DNA of 64,000 nt from UBA1366 sp047602575. Lineage in GTDB: Bacteria > Bacillota > Clostridia > Oscillospirales > Ruminococcaceae. The position numbers and the translations under genes are program-made. The stretch lies in the NCBI GenBank assembly GCA_047602575.1, contig JASGGY010000003.1, positions 1,116,001 to 1,180,000 on the forward strand, given 5' to 3'. The notes beneath the pieces were generated by a model that was given only the letters and a program-made list of their open reading frames with translations, had not been told where the DNA came from and did not search any database. Positions within the stretch are counted from its first letter, which is position 1. Every line of letters begins with the position of its first letter. Positions 15,717-24,030 of this stretch are shown in pieces.

Positions 15717-16457
15717 TTAGGTGAGCGACGCGAGGGAGGATGCCGCTTTGGCGTTCATCGCGTCGACAATACCGAGTGCGGTTGCACAGGCTTTGAAGGC
15801 CGCCTGCGTTTCGATCAGGCGGGTATACTCATCGTTGACGTCCACGTTTGAGCGCTCATAGGCATTCTGCTGTATGGTGGGAAGCGCCACATCCTCCGCA
15901 TTGTCGGCGAGGAAATAGCCATTGTCAAGCTTCACCATTTCCGCGTCCGCGGCGGGCTTGGTGATCTTCAGCGCGCCGGAGAGATTGCCCTGCGCGTCAT
16001 AGACGTTGCCGCTCTGGTCAACGGTGAAATCCGAGCCGCCGACATAGAGGTCGCCGGTTTCGCCCTGAACCCTGCCCACCCCGTCAAGCACCAGATAACC
16101 CTCCGTGTCGATGTTAAAGCAGCCGTTGCGGGTTAAAAATGTTTTTCCGTCGCCCTGTACATTGAAATACCCCTCGCCCACAATGGCAAGGTCAAAGGGA
16201 TTGGACGTTTCATACACCGAGCTTTCGTCGGGCGCGGTGGTCACGGTATCCACCACCGTTACCTGTGAGCCGGTGCCGATTTTTGTATAAACGCCGTTCT
16301 CGAGCCTTGTGACAAGCTCCTGATCAAAGCTGGTGATGTTGGCGCGCTCCGCCTGAAAGCCCGGTGTCTGGACGTTTGTGATGTTGTTGCCGATGACATT
16401 TAAGCTGCGCTGGGTGGCAAGCATACCCGACGCGGCGGAATAATAGCCTCTGAGCAT
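15717..16457 (-). CDS. flgF: Flagellar basal-body rod protein FlgF/FlhO-like
   Basis: A 246-residue axial protein: start MLRGYYSAASGMLATQRSLN with VIGNNITNVQTPGFQAERAN, central NPFDLAIVGEGYFNV and LTRNGCFNIDTEGYLV, and C-terminal NAYERSNVDVNDEYTRLIET. These are the hallmarks of rod proteins of the FlgF/FlgG group; first of the two in the operon, it is best matched to FlgF/FlhO. It begins 20 bases after the sigma-28 stop with AGGAAG upstream. Confidence 0.87.
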   Translation of the reverse strand: MLRGYYSAASGMLATQRSLNVIGNNITNVQTPGFQAERANITSFDQELVTRLENGVYTKIGTGSQVTVVDTVTTAPDESSVYETSNPFDLAIVGEGYFNVQGDGKTFLTRNGCFNIDTEGYLVLDGVGRVQGETGDLYVGGSDFTVDQSGNVYDAQGNLSGALKITKPAADAEMVKLDNGYFLADNAEDVALPTIQQNAYERSNVDVNDEYTRLIETQAAFKACATALGIVDAMNAKAASSLASLT

Positions 16458-16477
16458 GGGGGAACTTCCTCACTTTC

Positions 16478-17266
16478 CTAATCGCCGTACACATACTGCG
16501 CAAGAACGGTCTTGAGCTTCGCAACGGCGCGGGCGTTGATCTGGGACACGCGCTGGACGGAAATCTCCAGAATCTGCGCGATGTCCGCAAGCATCAGGTT
16601 TTCGTAATAATACAAGGTAACAACCAGCCGCTCCCGCTCCGAGAGGGCTTCGATGGCATCCCTGAGCGCCTTGATCAGCTCCGCGCGGATGAGGTTTTTC
16701 TCCGGTGAAGCGTCGTCCGTGCCGGTTCCCTCCAGCACACTTCCCATCTGGGAGAGATTCTGAATCAGCTCCTCAAACGAGAATACCACAGAGTTATTGA
16801 TCTCATTGGAATAATTATATAACTTTTTTACCGGAATGTCCAGATATTCTGAAATTTCTTCATAGGTCGGCTCGCGCATGAAGCGGTTGGCAAGGGTGTT
16901 CTGCGCTTCGGCGATTTTTTTCGCCATTTCCCGCACGCGCCGCGGAATCCAATCCTGCTTCCGCACCAAATCAATCACACCGCCGCGCACGCGCATGAAC
17001 GCGTAGTACTCAAAGCGGATGCCCTTGTCGGGGTCGAATTTTTCCAGACAATCCATCAGCGTCAGGATGCCCTGATTGACCATGTCCTCGATCTGCGCAT
17101 AGCCCTGCGAGATGCCGCGCAGCTGGGCGGCGACGGTGCGGGGAATGTAGGAATAGCCAAGGATCAGCTTGTTGCGGGTTTCCACATCCTTGTTTGTGCG
17201 GTAAGCCGCGAACAGCGGTTCAAATTCCTCGTCGGTGAGTTTTTTGGTATCCGTCGCAAGGCTCAT
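16478..17266 (-). CDS. fliA: RNA polymerase sigma factor FliA/SigD (sigma-28)
   Basis: A 262-residue sigma-70 family factor of the FliA/WhiG group with regions 2 (YAQIEDMVNQGILTLMDCLEKFDP, with RFEYYAFMRVRGGVIDLVRK), 3 (MREPTYEEISEYLDIPVKKL) and 4 (SERERLVVTLYYYENLMLADIA, then SVQRVSQINARAVAKLK). It directs late flagellar genes such as flagellin, whose upstream region carries an exact sigma-28 -10 element in this window. Its place after flhA fits clostridial order, but flhF, flhG and the che genes that usually stand between are absent. The anti-sigma factor FlgM is not in the window. Confidence 0.95.
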   Translation of the reverse strand: MSLATDTKKLTDEEFEPLFAAYRTNKDVETRNKLILGYSYIPRTVAAQLRGISQGYAQIEDMVNQGILTLMDCLEKFDPDKGIRFEYYAFMRVRGGVIDLVRKQDWIPRRVREMAKKIAEAQNTLANRFMREPTYEEISEYLDIPVKKLYNYSNEINNSVVFSFEELIQNLSQMGSVLEGTGTDDASPEKNLIRAELIKALRDAIEALSERERLVVTLYYYENLMLADIAQILEISVQRVSQINARAVAKLKTVLAQYVYGD

Positions 17267-17310
17267 GGGTACATTCCCCCCTTTCTATATGGTAGGGTTC
17301 CGTGATCGGA

Positions 17311-19365
17311 TCAGATGCCGATGCTGCCGAGTGCTTGAATCTGGACGGAATTGTCGATTTCGCTGAATGATAAAATGGTCACGTTGGGGTAGAACTGATC
17401 CACCAGCTTTTTGAAATACACGCGCACCACCGGTGAGGTGATGATGATCAAGACGTTAACGATGTCGCGCACCTTGTCAAGCTCCCGCGTGGTGGCAGTG
17501 ATGATCTTCTGGATGGTTGCCTGATCGAGCGCGAGGTACGAGCCGCTGTCCACCTTTTTGATTGCCCCCATGACGGTGTTCTCGATGTTAGAATCCAGAC
17601 TGATGACCTTCATCTGACCGGCTTCGGCAAAGCGGTGGGAAATGGTGCGCTTAAGCGACTGGCGGACGTATTCGGTGAGCATATCGATGTCCTTGATTTT
17701 CGGCGTATAATCGGCAAGGGTTTCTAAGATGGTTTCCAGATCGCGGATCGGGATGCCTTCCTCAAGCAGCTTTGCGAGAACCTTCTGTAAATCGCTGACC
17801 GGCACAATGCCCGGCACAATGTCCGTGACGATGGTTTCATTTGACTTTTTGAGGTTGGCGAGCATATTGTTGACTTCCTGCCGGTTGAGCAGCTCGTGGG
17901 AATGCCGCTTGATGATTTCCGACAAATGGGTGATGATGACGGAGGTCGGGTCGATGAGCGTGTAGCCGAACAGCTCCGCCTTGACCTTCTGCGCTTCGGA
18001 AATCCATTTCGCCTTGATGCCGAACGCCGGCTCGACGGTGTCGATGCCCTCGATGGAATCCTCCCCGTCGCCAGGGGCGAGGGCGAGGTAGTGATCCACC
18101 AGAATATCACCGGACGCCACGCGTTCCCCTTTGATAAAGATGGCATACTGGTTGGGGTTGAGCGCGGAGGAATCCTTGAGCTGGACGGGCGGGACAACCA
18201 GTCCCATTTCCAACGCGTATTGCTTGCGGAACATGACCACGCGGTCGAGGAAGCTGCCCCCGCTGCCCTCGTCCACAAGGGGAATGAGGCTGTAGCCGAA
18301 CTCGATGCGCACTTGCTCGACGTTGAGCAGGGTGTAGAGGTTGTCGATGTTGCGATAAAAGCTTGCTTCGCTCTGGATCTCCTCGGTCGCCTCCGCCTTA
18401 TCGGGAACGGCCTCGAGATTGCGCTGGCGGCGCATGAGTACAACGCCAAGACCGATCAGGCTTCCGGCGATGAAGATGATTTGAATTTTCGGGAAGCCCA
18501 CCGCCATCAGCGTCAGCAGGATGCCGCCCGCCATCATCAGCACGCGCGGCTGCGAGAGAAACTGCTTGCCGATGTCCTTGTTGATGTTGGCTTCCGATGC
18601 GCTGCGGGTGACCATTAAGCCGGAGGAAACCGAAACCATGAGAGCCGGAATCTGGGATACCAGACCCTCACCCACGGTGGCGATGGAATACGTCGAGATG
18701 ATGGTGGAAAAGCTGCCCATGCTGTTCATGAACCCGATGACCGTTCCGCCGACAAGGTTGATGAAGGTGACGACGATCGCCATGATGGCGTCGCCCTTGA
18801 CAAACTTGCTGGCACCGTCCATTGAGCCGAAAAAGTCCGCTTCGCGCTGGATTTTCGCACGGCGCTCCCGCGCGTCCTTTTCGTTGATCAAGCCGGAGCT
18901 TAAATCCGCGTCGATTGCCATTTGCTTACCGGGCATCGCGTCGAGGGTGAACCGCGCCGAAACCTCCGCCACGCGCTCCGAGCCTTTGGTGATAACAAGA
19001 AACTGCACCAAGACGATGATCAGAAAGATGACGAGTCCGACGACAACGTTGCCCTGGATGACGAATGTACCGAAGGTGTGGATAACCTGCCCCGCCTGCC
19101 CGTCACGGCTTAAAATCGCACGCGTGGACGAGATGTTCAGCGCAAGGCGCAGGATTGTCATAACCAACAATACGGTGGGGAAAATGGAGAACTCCAGCGT
19201 TTCGCGCACGTACATCGTATAAAGGAGGATGAACAGCGACAAGCCGATCTGAAGCGTGAACATGAAGTCGAGCATTCCGTTTGGAAGCGGCAGGACAATC
19301 AGGAACACGATTGCCACGATGAACAGCGCGGCGGAGTTCTTGAGGAGTCTTGATAAAACTTTCAA
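17311..19365 (-). CDS. flhA: Flagellar export gate protein FlhA
   Basis: A 684-residue FlhA: eight membrane helices in the first 320 residues, the FHIPEP signature loop (FTLDAMPGKQMAIDADL, ARERRAKIQREADFFGSMDG, ASKFVKGDAI), and a cytoplasmic domain (about 345-684) that forms the nonamer ring docking chaperone-substrate complexes. It is full length and looks intact, so the export gate itself should work. The start is TTG (LKVLSRLLKN read as MKV) with GGAAGGAACG upstream. It follows flhB by 33 bases. Confidence 0.96.
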   Translation of the reverse strand: MKVLSRLLKNSAALFIVAIVFLIVLPLPNGMLDFMFTLQIGLSLFILLYTMYVRETLEFSIFPTVLLVMTILRLALNISSTRAILSRDGQAGQVIHTFGTFVIQGNVVVGLVIFLIIVLVQFLVITKGSERVAEVSARFTLDAMPGKQMAIDADLSSGLINEKDARERRAKIQREADFFGSMDGASKFVKGDAIMAIVVTFINLVGGTVIGFMNSMGSFSTIISTYSIATVGEGLVSQIPALMVSVSSGLMVTRSASEANINKDIGKQFLSQPRVLMMAGGILLTLMAVGFPKIQIIFIAGSLIGLGVVLMRRQRNLEAVPDKAEATEEIQSEASFYRNIDNLYTLLNVEQVRIEFGYSLIPLVDEGSGGSFLDRVVMFRKQYALEMGLVVPPVQLKDSSALNPNQYAIFIKGERVASGDILVDHYLALAPGDGEDSIEGIDTVEPAFGIKAKWISEAQKVKAELFGYTLIDPTSVIITHLSEIIKRHSHELLNRQEVNNMLANLKKSNETIVTDIVPGIVPVSDLQKVLAKLLEEGIPIRDLETILETLADYTPKIKDIDMLTEYVRQSLKRTISHRFAEAGQMKVISLDSNIENTVMGAIKKVDSGSYLALDQATIQKIITATTRELDKVRDIVNVLIIITSPVVRVYFKKLVDQFYPNVTILSFSEIDNSVQIQALGSIGI

Positions 19366-19398
19366 TGCGTTCCTTCCTTTTATGCGGCGGTGCTGCCC

Positions 19399-20511
19399 TT
19401 ATACGGACGGGCGCGCGGGGGGAAGTCCGTCGCTGCCGCGTTTTAACTCATGCGCTTTTTTGAATTTCATCAGCTCGGCGATGATTTCGGCGACCGCCTG
19501 ATAAAATTCTTCTTTGATTTCGTGTTCTAAATCGATCTGCGCAAACAGCGCGCGGGCAAGCGGCGGGTTTTCCACCAGCATCACACGGTTTGCCCGTGCG
19601 ATTTCGATGATTTTCAGCGCCACCTCATCCGCACCCTTTGCCACAACAATGGGCGCGTGGTTTTTGCCGGGCTCATATTTTAAAGCCACGGCGTAGTGCG
19701 TCGGGTTACGGATGACAACGTCTGCGGTGGGAACCGCCTGCATCATGCGGCGGCGGGACATTGCCTGCTGGCGTTGTTTGATTTTCCCCTTGATCTTGGG
19801 GTCGCCCTCGACGTTTTTATATTCCTGCTTGACTTCTTCTTTTGTCATGCGGATATTCTTTTCGTATTCCCACCGCTGATAAAGCAGATCAAGCAGCGCG
19901 ATGAACGCGAACACCACCGACAGGTTGACCACCAGATGAAAGCACAGCCCGCCGATTTTTCCGGCGGCGGCGGCAAAGGACATATCCATCATGTTCGGGA
20001 ATAGCGTGATGTTGTCGCGCAGGGTGTTATAAATGACGACGAACAAAATGGCGATTTTCACGATTGCCTTGACAAGCTCGACGGCGGATTTGAGTGAAAA
20101 CAGGCGCTTCACGCCGGTGATGGGATTCATTCGGCTGAATTTGGGCTTGAGCGACTGGAAGTTGAACAGTGCGCGGGTTTGCCCGAAGGTGGCGATCACC
20201 GCGATGACCGACGTGATCAGCAGCAGCGGGAGTGCGGCGAGGGCTAAGGTTTTCAGCCCGTCGATGAGCATGATGTCAAGGTCGTCGGAGGTCAGCAGAT
20301 TCATGCTTTTTACGCGGTCGAAGTATGTACGAAAGGCGTTGAGCATCGCCGCCTGCGCGGTGGGGTAGAGGATTTTAAAGCCGACAAACGTAAAGACGAG
20401 CGTCGCTGCGATTACGACCTCCTTGCTCTGGGGGACGTTGCCCTGCTTGCGTTCATCCCGTCGTTTTCGGGATGTCGCCTTTTCGCTCTTTTCGCCTGCG
20501 GAATCCGCCAT
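19399..20511 (-). CDS. flhB: Flagellar export switch protein FlhB
   Basis: A 370-residue FlhB with four membrane helices (about 35-215) and the cytoplasmic autocleavage domain. The cleavage site NPTH is present in VIRNPTHYAVALKYEPGKNH, so the substrate-specificity switch from hook to filament should operate. The N-terminal AGEKSEKATSRKRRDERKQG is typical. AAAGGGGTGG lies before the ATG. A second, short FlhB-C-like gene lies at 12713-13010. Confidence 0.96.
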   Translation of the reverse strand: MADSAGEKSEKATSRKRRDERKQGNVPQSKEVVIAATLVFTFVGFKILYPTAQAAMLNAFRTYFDRVKSMNLLTSDDLDIMLIDGLKTLALAALPLLLITSVIAVIATFGQTRALFNFQSLKPKFSRMNPITGVKRLFSLKSAVELVKAIVKIAILFVVIYNTLRDNITLFPNMMDMSFAAAAGKIGGLCFHLVVNLSVVFAFIALLDLLYQRWEYEKNIRMTKEEVKQEYKNVEGDPKIKGKIKQRQQAMSRRRMMQAVPTADVVIRNPTHYAVALKYEPGKNHAPIVVAKGADEVALKIIEIARANRVMLVENPPLARALFAQIDLEHEIKEEFYQAVAEIIAELMKFKKAHELKRGSDGLPPARPSV

Positions 20512-20551
20512 TTAAAACCACCCCTTTATCGCCGAGTCTGCTTCTTGCTTC

Positions 20552-21334
20552 TTATGAAGAAACAAATGCTGCCACAGCCTGCTGCATGGCTTTGAACATC
20601 TGCTCGATATAGCTTTCCACAAATCCTGCTGTCGCGTGCCCGAGGACCAGCAGCAGCAGCATACCAAGCAAATTCATCGCCTGCATATAAATGACAAACA
20701 CGTGAATCTGTGGAATGAGTTTCATTAAAACGCCCATGCTGATCTGAACCACGAACGACGCCGCCACAAACGGGATCGCCAGCCGCAGCGCCAGCGAAAA
20801 CGCCGACACGAACACCGTGATCGCAAATTCCGGAATGTTGCGGATATGGATGCTCCCCGCCCCTGCCGGAATCAGCACAAAGGAATATGCGGCGGTTTTT
20901 ATCAGCACAAGGTGCGAATTTGTCACAAAGAAATACAGTCCGAACAAAATGGTCAGGAACAAGCCGGAAATACCGCTCTGGATGTTGGTCTGGGGGTTGA
21001 ACATTTTTGCCATCGACCAGCCAAGGTGCGCGTCCATCACGTCCGCTGCGGTCATGAGCATATAGAAAAAGACAGTGAACACATACGTCAGCGCAAAGCC
21101 CGTGAGAAATTCCCGTAGCAGCGCAAGCGCCAGACTCAGAAAGCCCGTGTCGGTGACGCTCGAGCTGACATAGGGGGCGAGCATCAGTGTGCACACAAAC
21201 ACCAGTGCTGCTTTGATCTGGGTGGGGACGTGGGAACTCATGAACAGCGGATTGAGGAAGATGATTGCCGCAAGCCGCACGAAGATACACATATAGACGG
21301 GCAGTCCGTCGATTGCGATGCCAAGCTGCGTCAA
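20552..21334 (-). CDS. fliR: Flagellar export apparatus protein FliR
   Basis: A 260-residue hydrophobic protein with six membrane helices and FliR features (FVRLAAIIFLNPLFMSSHVP, LREFLTGFALTYVF, MLMTAADVMDAHLGWSMAKM, FNPQTNIQSGISGLFLTILF, LAIPFVAASFVVQISMGVLM). It is part of the FliPQR export channel. The start is TTG at 21334, with GAGGG six bases upstream. It sits between fliQ and flhB as usual. Confidence 0.94.
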   Translation of the reverse strand: MTQLGIAIDGLPVYMCIFVRLAAIIFLNPLFMSSHVPTQIKAALVFVCTLMLAPYVSSSVTDTGFLSLALALLREFLTGFALTYVFTVFFYMLMTAADVMDAHLGWSMAKMFNPQTNIQSGISGLFLTILFGLYFFVTNSHLVLIKTAAYSFVLIPAGAGSIHIRNIPEFAITVFVSAFSLALRLAIPFVAASFVVQISMGVLMKLIPQIHVFVIYMQAMNLLGMLLLLVLGHATAGFVESYIEQMFKAMQQAVAAFVSS

Positions 21335-21355
21335 TGCCCTCGTTCCTTTCCTCGG

Positions 21356-21619
21356 TTACAGCTGTGATATTTTATCAAAAACATGGCGGAAAAAGTCGTC
21401 AAGCACATTTGCCATCCACGACCCCACCGCAAGGAAAATGACTGCGATGATTAAAAGCTTCGGCACAAAGGTCAGCGTCTGCTCGTGGATCTGCGTTGCC
21501 GCCTGAAAAATTGCCACAATCAGCCCGACCAGAATGCTCGCGATCAGAAGCGGCGCGGAAAGCTTCAGCGCTACCTGCATCGCCTCGTGCATAATCGACA
21601 TGATATCCGTTTCCGACAT
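21356..21619 (-). CDS. fliQ: Flagellar export apparatus protein FliQ
   Basis: An 87-residue protein with two membrane helices and the family pattern LKLSAPLLIASILVGLIVAI followed by FQAATQIHEQTLTFVPKLL. It is a subunit of the FliPQR channel. It is intact, of the usual length (about 88-90), and lies between fliP and fliR with GGGGCGGCGG before the ATG. Confidence 0.95.
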   Translation of the reverse strand: MSETDIMSIMHEAMQVALKLSAPLLIASILVGLIVAIFQAATQIHEQTLTFVPKLLIIAVIFLAVGSWMANVLDDFFRHVFDKISQL

Positions 21620-21671
21620 ACCGCCGCCCCTTTCTCAGCCGTGAAATCCCGCGTAAGCTTTTTTCTGCCGG

Positions 21672-22478
21672 CTAATGGAAGCCAGCGACCAGTGCCTCGA
21701 TGAGCAGATTCCAGCCGTCCACCAGCACAAAGAGCATTAGTTTAAACGGCAGCGCGATCATCGTCGGCGGCAGCATCACCATGCCCATGGACATCAGCGT
21801 CGAGGACACAACAATGTCGATGATCAGAAACGGAATATAAAGCAGAAAGCCGATGAGAAACGCACGCTTCAGCTCACTGGTGATAAAGGCGGGAACAATG
21901 ACCGTCAGGCTCAGATTCGTCAAATCCTCGTTGTTCTGGATATCGGTTTCGCCGACTACGCCCTTGTCCTGCGCAAGGGAGAGGAACATATCAAGGTCCT
22001 TGTCATACACCTGCTTGAGCATGAACTGCTTGATGGGGACGGAGGCGTTGCTGATTGCCTGTGTGGTGGTGATTGTGCCGTTCTGAAGCGGGTCGTATGC
22101 CTGCTCCTTGATGTCGGTGATCACGGGGAACATGATGAACAGCGTCATAAACAGCGCCAGCCCGACCAGAACCTGATTGGGCGGTGTGGTCTGCGTGCCG
22201 ATGGCGGTGCGCAGAAACGACAGCGAAATGATGATGCGCGTAAACGACGTCATCACCAGAATCAGCGATGGAATCACCGCGATCATCGCCAGCAAAAACA
22301 GCAGGTCAAGCGCGCTCGTCGGGTCGTCCGCCGTTCCGGAGTCGATGCCTACGTCGATTTTTGCGGCACTCGCCGTCACCGCCGTCGCAAAAAGCAGGAC
22401 AACAAACACCGCCAGCGACAGCGCAAGCCGCAGGAGATTTTTTTTGTGTATTTTCTTTTTGAGCGTTTGTTCTTCCAT
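21672..22478 (-). CDS. fliP: Flagellar export apparatus protein FliP
   Basis: A 268-residue FliP with a cleavable N-terminal signal (about 15-40, ending ASAAK) and four further helices. Family marks: MTSFTRIIISLSFLRTAIGT, QTTPPNQVLVGLALFMTLFI, ITSELKRAFLIGFLLYIPFL, and SMGMVMLPPTMIALPFKLML. Five FliP subunits form the core of the export channel. The ribosome site is weak. The gene follows fliO with a 55-base gap. Confidence 0.95.
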   Translation of the reverse strand: MEEQTLKKKIHKKNLLRLALSLAVFVVLLFATAVTASAAKIDVGIDSGTADDPTSALDLLFLLAMIAVIPSLILVMTSFTRIIISLSFLRTAIGTQTTPPNQVLVGLALFMTLFIMFPVITDIKEQAYDPLQNGTITTTQAISNASVPIKQFMLKQVYDKDLDMFLSLAQDKGVVGETDIQNNEDLTNLSLTVIVPAFITSELKRAFLIGFLLYIPFLIIDIVVSSTLMSMGMVMLPPTMIALPFKLMLFVLVDGWNLLIEALVAGFH

Positions 22479-22533
22479 ATCGGCTGCGCTCGGTGAGCGC
22501 GTTCCCCTTTCGCGGATTGGCTGGCTGAATGTG

Positions 22534-22920
22534 TTATTCTTCGTCCGGCTTGTCCTGCGGCGCAGGCTTGTCCTTGCCCAGACGTTCGTTGATGGTCTTA
22601 AACAGCGCGTCTTTAAACGGCATACCGGCGGCGGGCTGTTCCGGCTCGGTCACAAGCTGCTGTGCGTCAAGCTCGGTAATCAGGCTCACCGCGGACTCGG
22701 TCACACCCAGCAGCATCAGCTTTCCGCAGACGCGGGCGATCATCAGCTGCCGGTCCGATCCGATGGCAACGGTCTGAAGAATCTCGATGTTCCCGCCACT
22801 TTTCGCACGGAAGCGATGGCTTTTCCCCACGAACCTGCTGGTCAGGTAAGCCAGATAAAGAATGGCGACAAATCCCACAAGCAGCAGTGCCACCTGCAGT
22901 ACAGCTTTCAGCATATCCAC
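22534..22920 (-). CDS. fliO: FliO/FliZ-like flagellar export assembly protein
   Basis: A 128-residue protein with one N-terminal membrane helix (about 5-28) and a small cytoplasmic domain (GGNIEILQTVAIGSDRQLMI, RVCGKLMLLGVTESAVSLI) typical of FliO/FliZ, which assists FliP ring assembly. The C-terminal tail is Lys/Pro/Asp-rich. The start is GTG at 22920 or ATG six bases later; neither has an ideal ribosome site. It is the first gene behind a strong promoter, so expression of the export genes here need not depend on readthrough from motB. Confidence 0.8.
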   Translation of the reverse strand: MDMLKAVLQVALLLVGFVAILYLAYLTSRFVGKSHRFRAKSGGNIEILQTVAIGSDRQLMIARVCGKLMLLGVTESAVSLITELDAQQLVTEPEQPAAGMPFKDALFKTINERLGKDKPAPQDKPDEE

Positions 22921-22967
22921 CGGAGTCTTTCCCTCTTTTCCGCCGCAACGGGCGCAGTTCTATTGGT

Positions 22968-22996
22968 ATTATAACAATTATTCACAGGCAAGTCAA
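22968..22996 (-). promoter_or_regulatory. Internal sigma-A promoter before fliO
   Basis: Minus-strand TTGACT (22991-22996), a 17-base spacer and TATAAT (22968-22973). It splits the flagellar cluster into two transcription units at the place where fliL-fliM-fliY-cheY usually lie. Confidence 0.87.
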
Positions 22997-23193
22997 GGAT
23001 TATTCCTTTTATTTACAGTGCAATTTGTAGAATCTTAATGCCCATGCGCGAAATGCGCAAATGCCGTGAAAAACAAGCTATGCGCACGGTTTCGAAAATT
23101 TCAGCTAAAAGAAAAAGTATACTCTTTTTCAAGCGTTATAATGGACTCACATAGCAGCAACTCAAGAACAAAGTAGCAAAGAAAATCAAAGTA
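22997..23193. other. Non-coding gap where fliL-fliM-fliN/Y normally lie
   Basis: The whole space between motB and fliO (22921-23296, 376 bases) contains only the fliO promoter, an AT-rich stretch and a dispersed hairpin repeat (listed next). Neither strand shows any remnant of fliL, fliM, fliN/fliY or cheY. A plus-strand TATAAT at about 23137 has no gene behind it. Confidence 0.65.
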
Positions 23194-23290
23194 TAAACCA
23201 TAAAACAATGGGTTTCCAAAGGGTACTTGTACCCTTTGGCAGGGGGTGTTGGGGGGCGGCGCCCCCTGACATAGCGTTCATCTACAGTCG
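23194..23290 (+). repeat. Dispersed hairpin repeat, copy A (after motB)
   Basis: Contains an 11-base-pair hairpin with a two-base loop (23216-23239, arms CCAAAGGGTAC and GTACCCTTTGG) followed by a second GC-rich hairpin, GGGGGC-GGC-GCCCCC, near 23251-23266. The flank AAAACAATGGGTTTCC and the outer block AAAATCAAAGTATAAACC recur in copy B. Read on the motB strand it begins about 30 bases after the stop codon. Confidence 0.8.
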
Positions 23291-23296
23291 AAAACT

Positions 23297-23998
23297 TCAG
23301 CCTTCCAGCAGCTTTGACAGCGTTGCCGCATCGGATGTGCCTGTAGCGATGACATAAAGATCGGTCACATATGTCGCACTTCCATCCGCCGGACGACGGG
23401 AAAAATCCGATGTGACGCTGAACAGCTTTGCTTTGGGGAAGCCCGATTTCTGGGCGATGTATTCGGCAGCGGCATCCGCGCACGCGATACAAGCCGAACG
23501 ATAATCGAGCGCATCGCCGTCCGCGGCGCTGACCTTGATGATGACGGCGGAAATCTGGTCGTTGTTTTTCGCCAGCTGCTCGGCGATGTAGTCAAAGGTG
23601 TCGTAGGCATCGCCCTTTTGTAACGCATCCGCCGTGCTGTAGCGGATAAAATCCGTCAGCCGGATGCAAACATCCTTGGTTTTGCCCGTTGCGTCGTCGC
23701 CGGAAAAATAGTTCCCCGTCACGGTGATCTGACTCTGGTCGCCGGAGATTTCAACGTAATCGCGCGCCGACTGCGCAAAGACCGAAAGGTCGCCGTCCGC
23801 GCCGCTTTGCAGCTCAAGCTGCGTGTCGGTTTTCACCGCGCCGGGATGAAAGCTGCGCAGGAGCTTGTTCCAGCCGCCGTCCTTTGACCCCGCATACAGC
23901 ACGATGAAAAACACCAGCAGCACAATCACAATCCCGCACAGACCCTCCATGAGCATCCCGCGCGATTCGTCCCGCCAGTCGTCCTCTGGTTTTTTCAT
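23297..23998 (-). CDS. motB: Divergent MotB-like stator protein lacking the ion-binding Asp
   Basis: A 233-residue protein encoded directly after motA with the MotB plan: short cytoplasmic N-terminus, one membrane helix (about 18-37, ending VFFIVLYAGS, very like FIVLYASS of Bacillus MotB) and a periplasmic domain whose last part (SACIACADAAAEYIAQKSGF, with RRPADGSATYVTDLYVIAT) recalls an OmpA-like peptidoglycan-binding fold but is weakly conserved. In MotB an Asp nine residues before the last Phe of this helix carries the ion; here that position is Gly22 and no Asp lies in the helix. The nearest acid is Glu18. The protein may still anchor but is unlikely to conduct ions in the usual way. Confidence 0.8.
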   Translation of the reverse strand: MKKPEDDWRDESRGMLMEGLCGIVIVLLVFFIVLYAGSKDGGWNKLLRSFHPGAVKTDTQLELQSGADGDLSVFAQSARDYVEISGDQSQITVTGNYFSGDDATGKTKDVCIRLTDFIRYSTADALQKGDAYDTFDYIAEQLAKNNDQISAVIIKVSAADGDALDYRSACIACADAAAEYIAQKSGFPKAKLFSVTSDFSRRPADGSATYVTDLYVIATGTSDAATLSKLLEG

Positions 23999-24030
23999 CG
24001 CCTCACCCGCTTTCGTTGCGCTTTCGCCGG

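Noticed and set aside
17896..18618. Plus-strand frame of 240 codons inside flhA
   Set aside because: Antisense to conserved FlhA sequence and without a domain or ribosome site.
23137..23142. Plus-strand promoter (TATAAT) before the dispersed repeat copy A
   Set aside because: No acceptable -35 at the right distance and no gene on that strand.
22921..23296. Remnants of fliL, fliM or fliN between motB and fliO
   Set aside because: Checked in all frames: only a promoter, AT-rich DNA and a hairpin repeat are there, no motif of these proteins.
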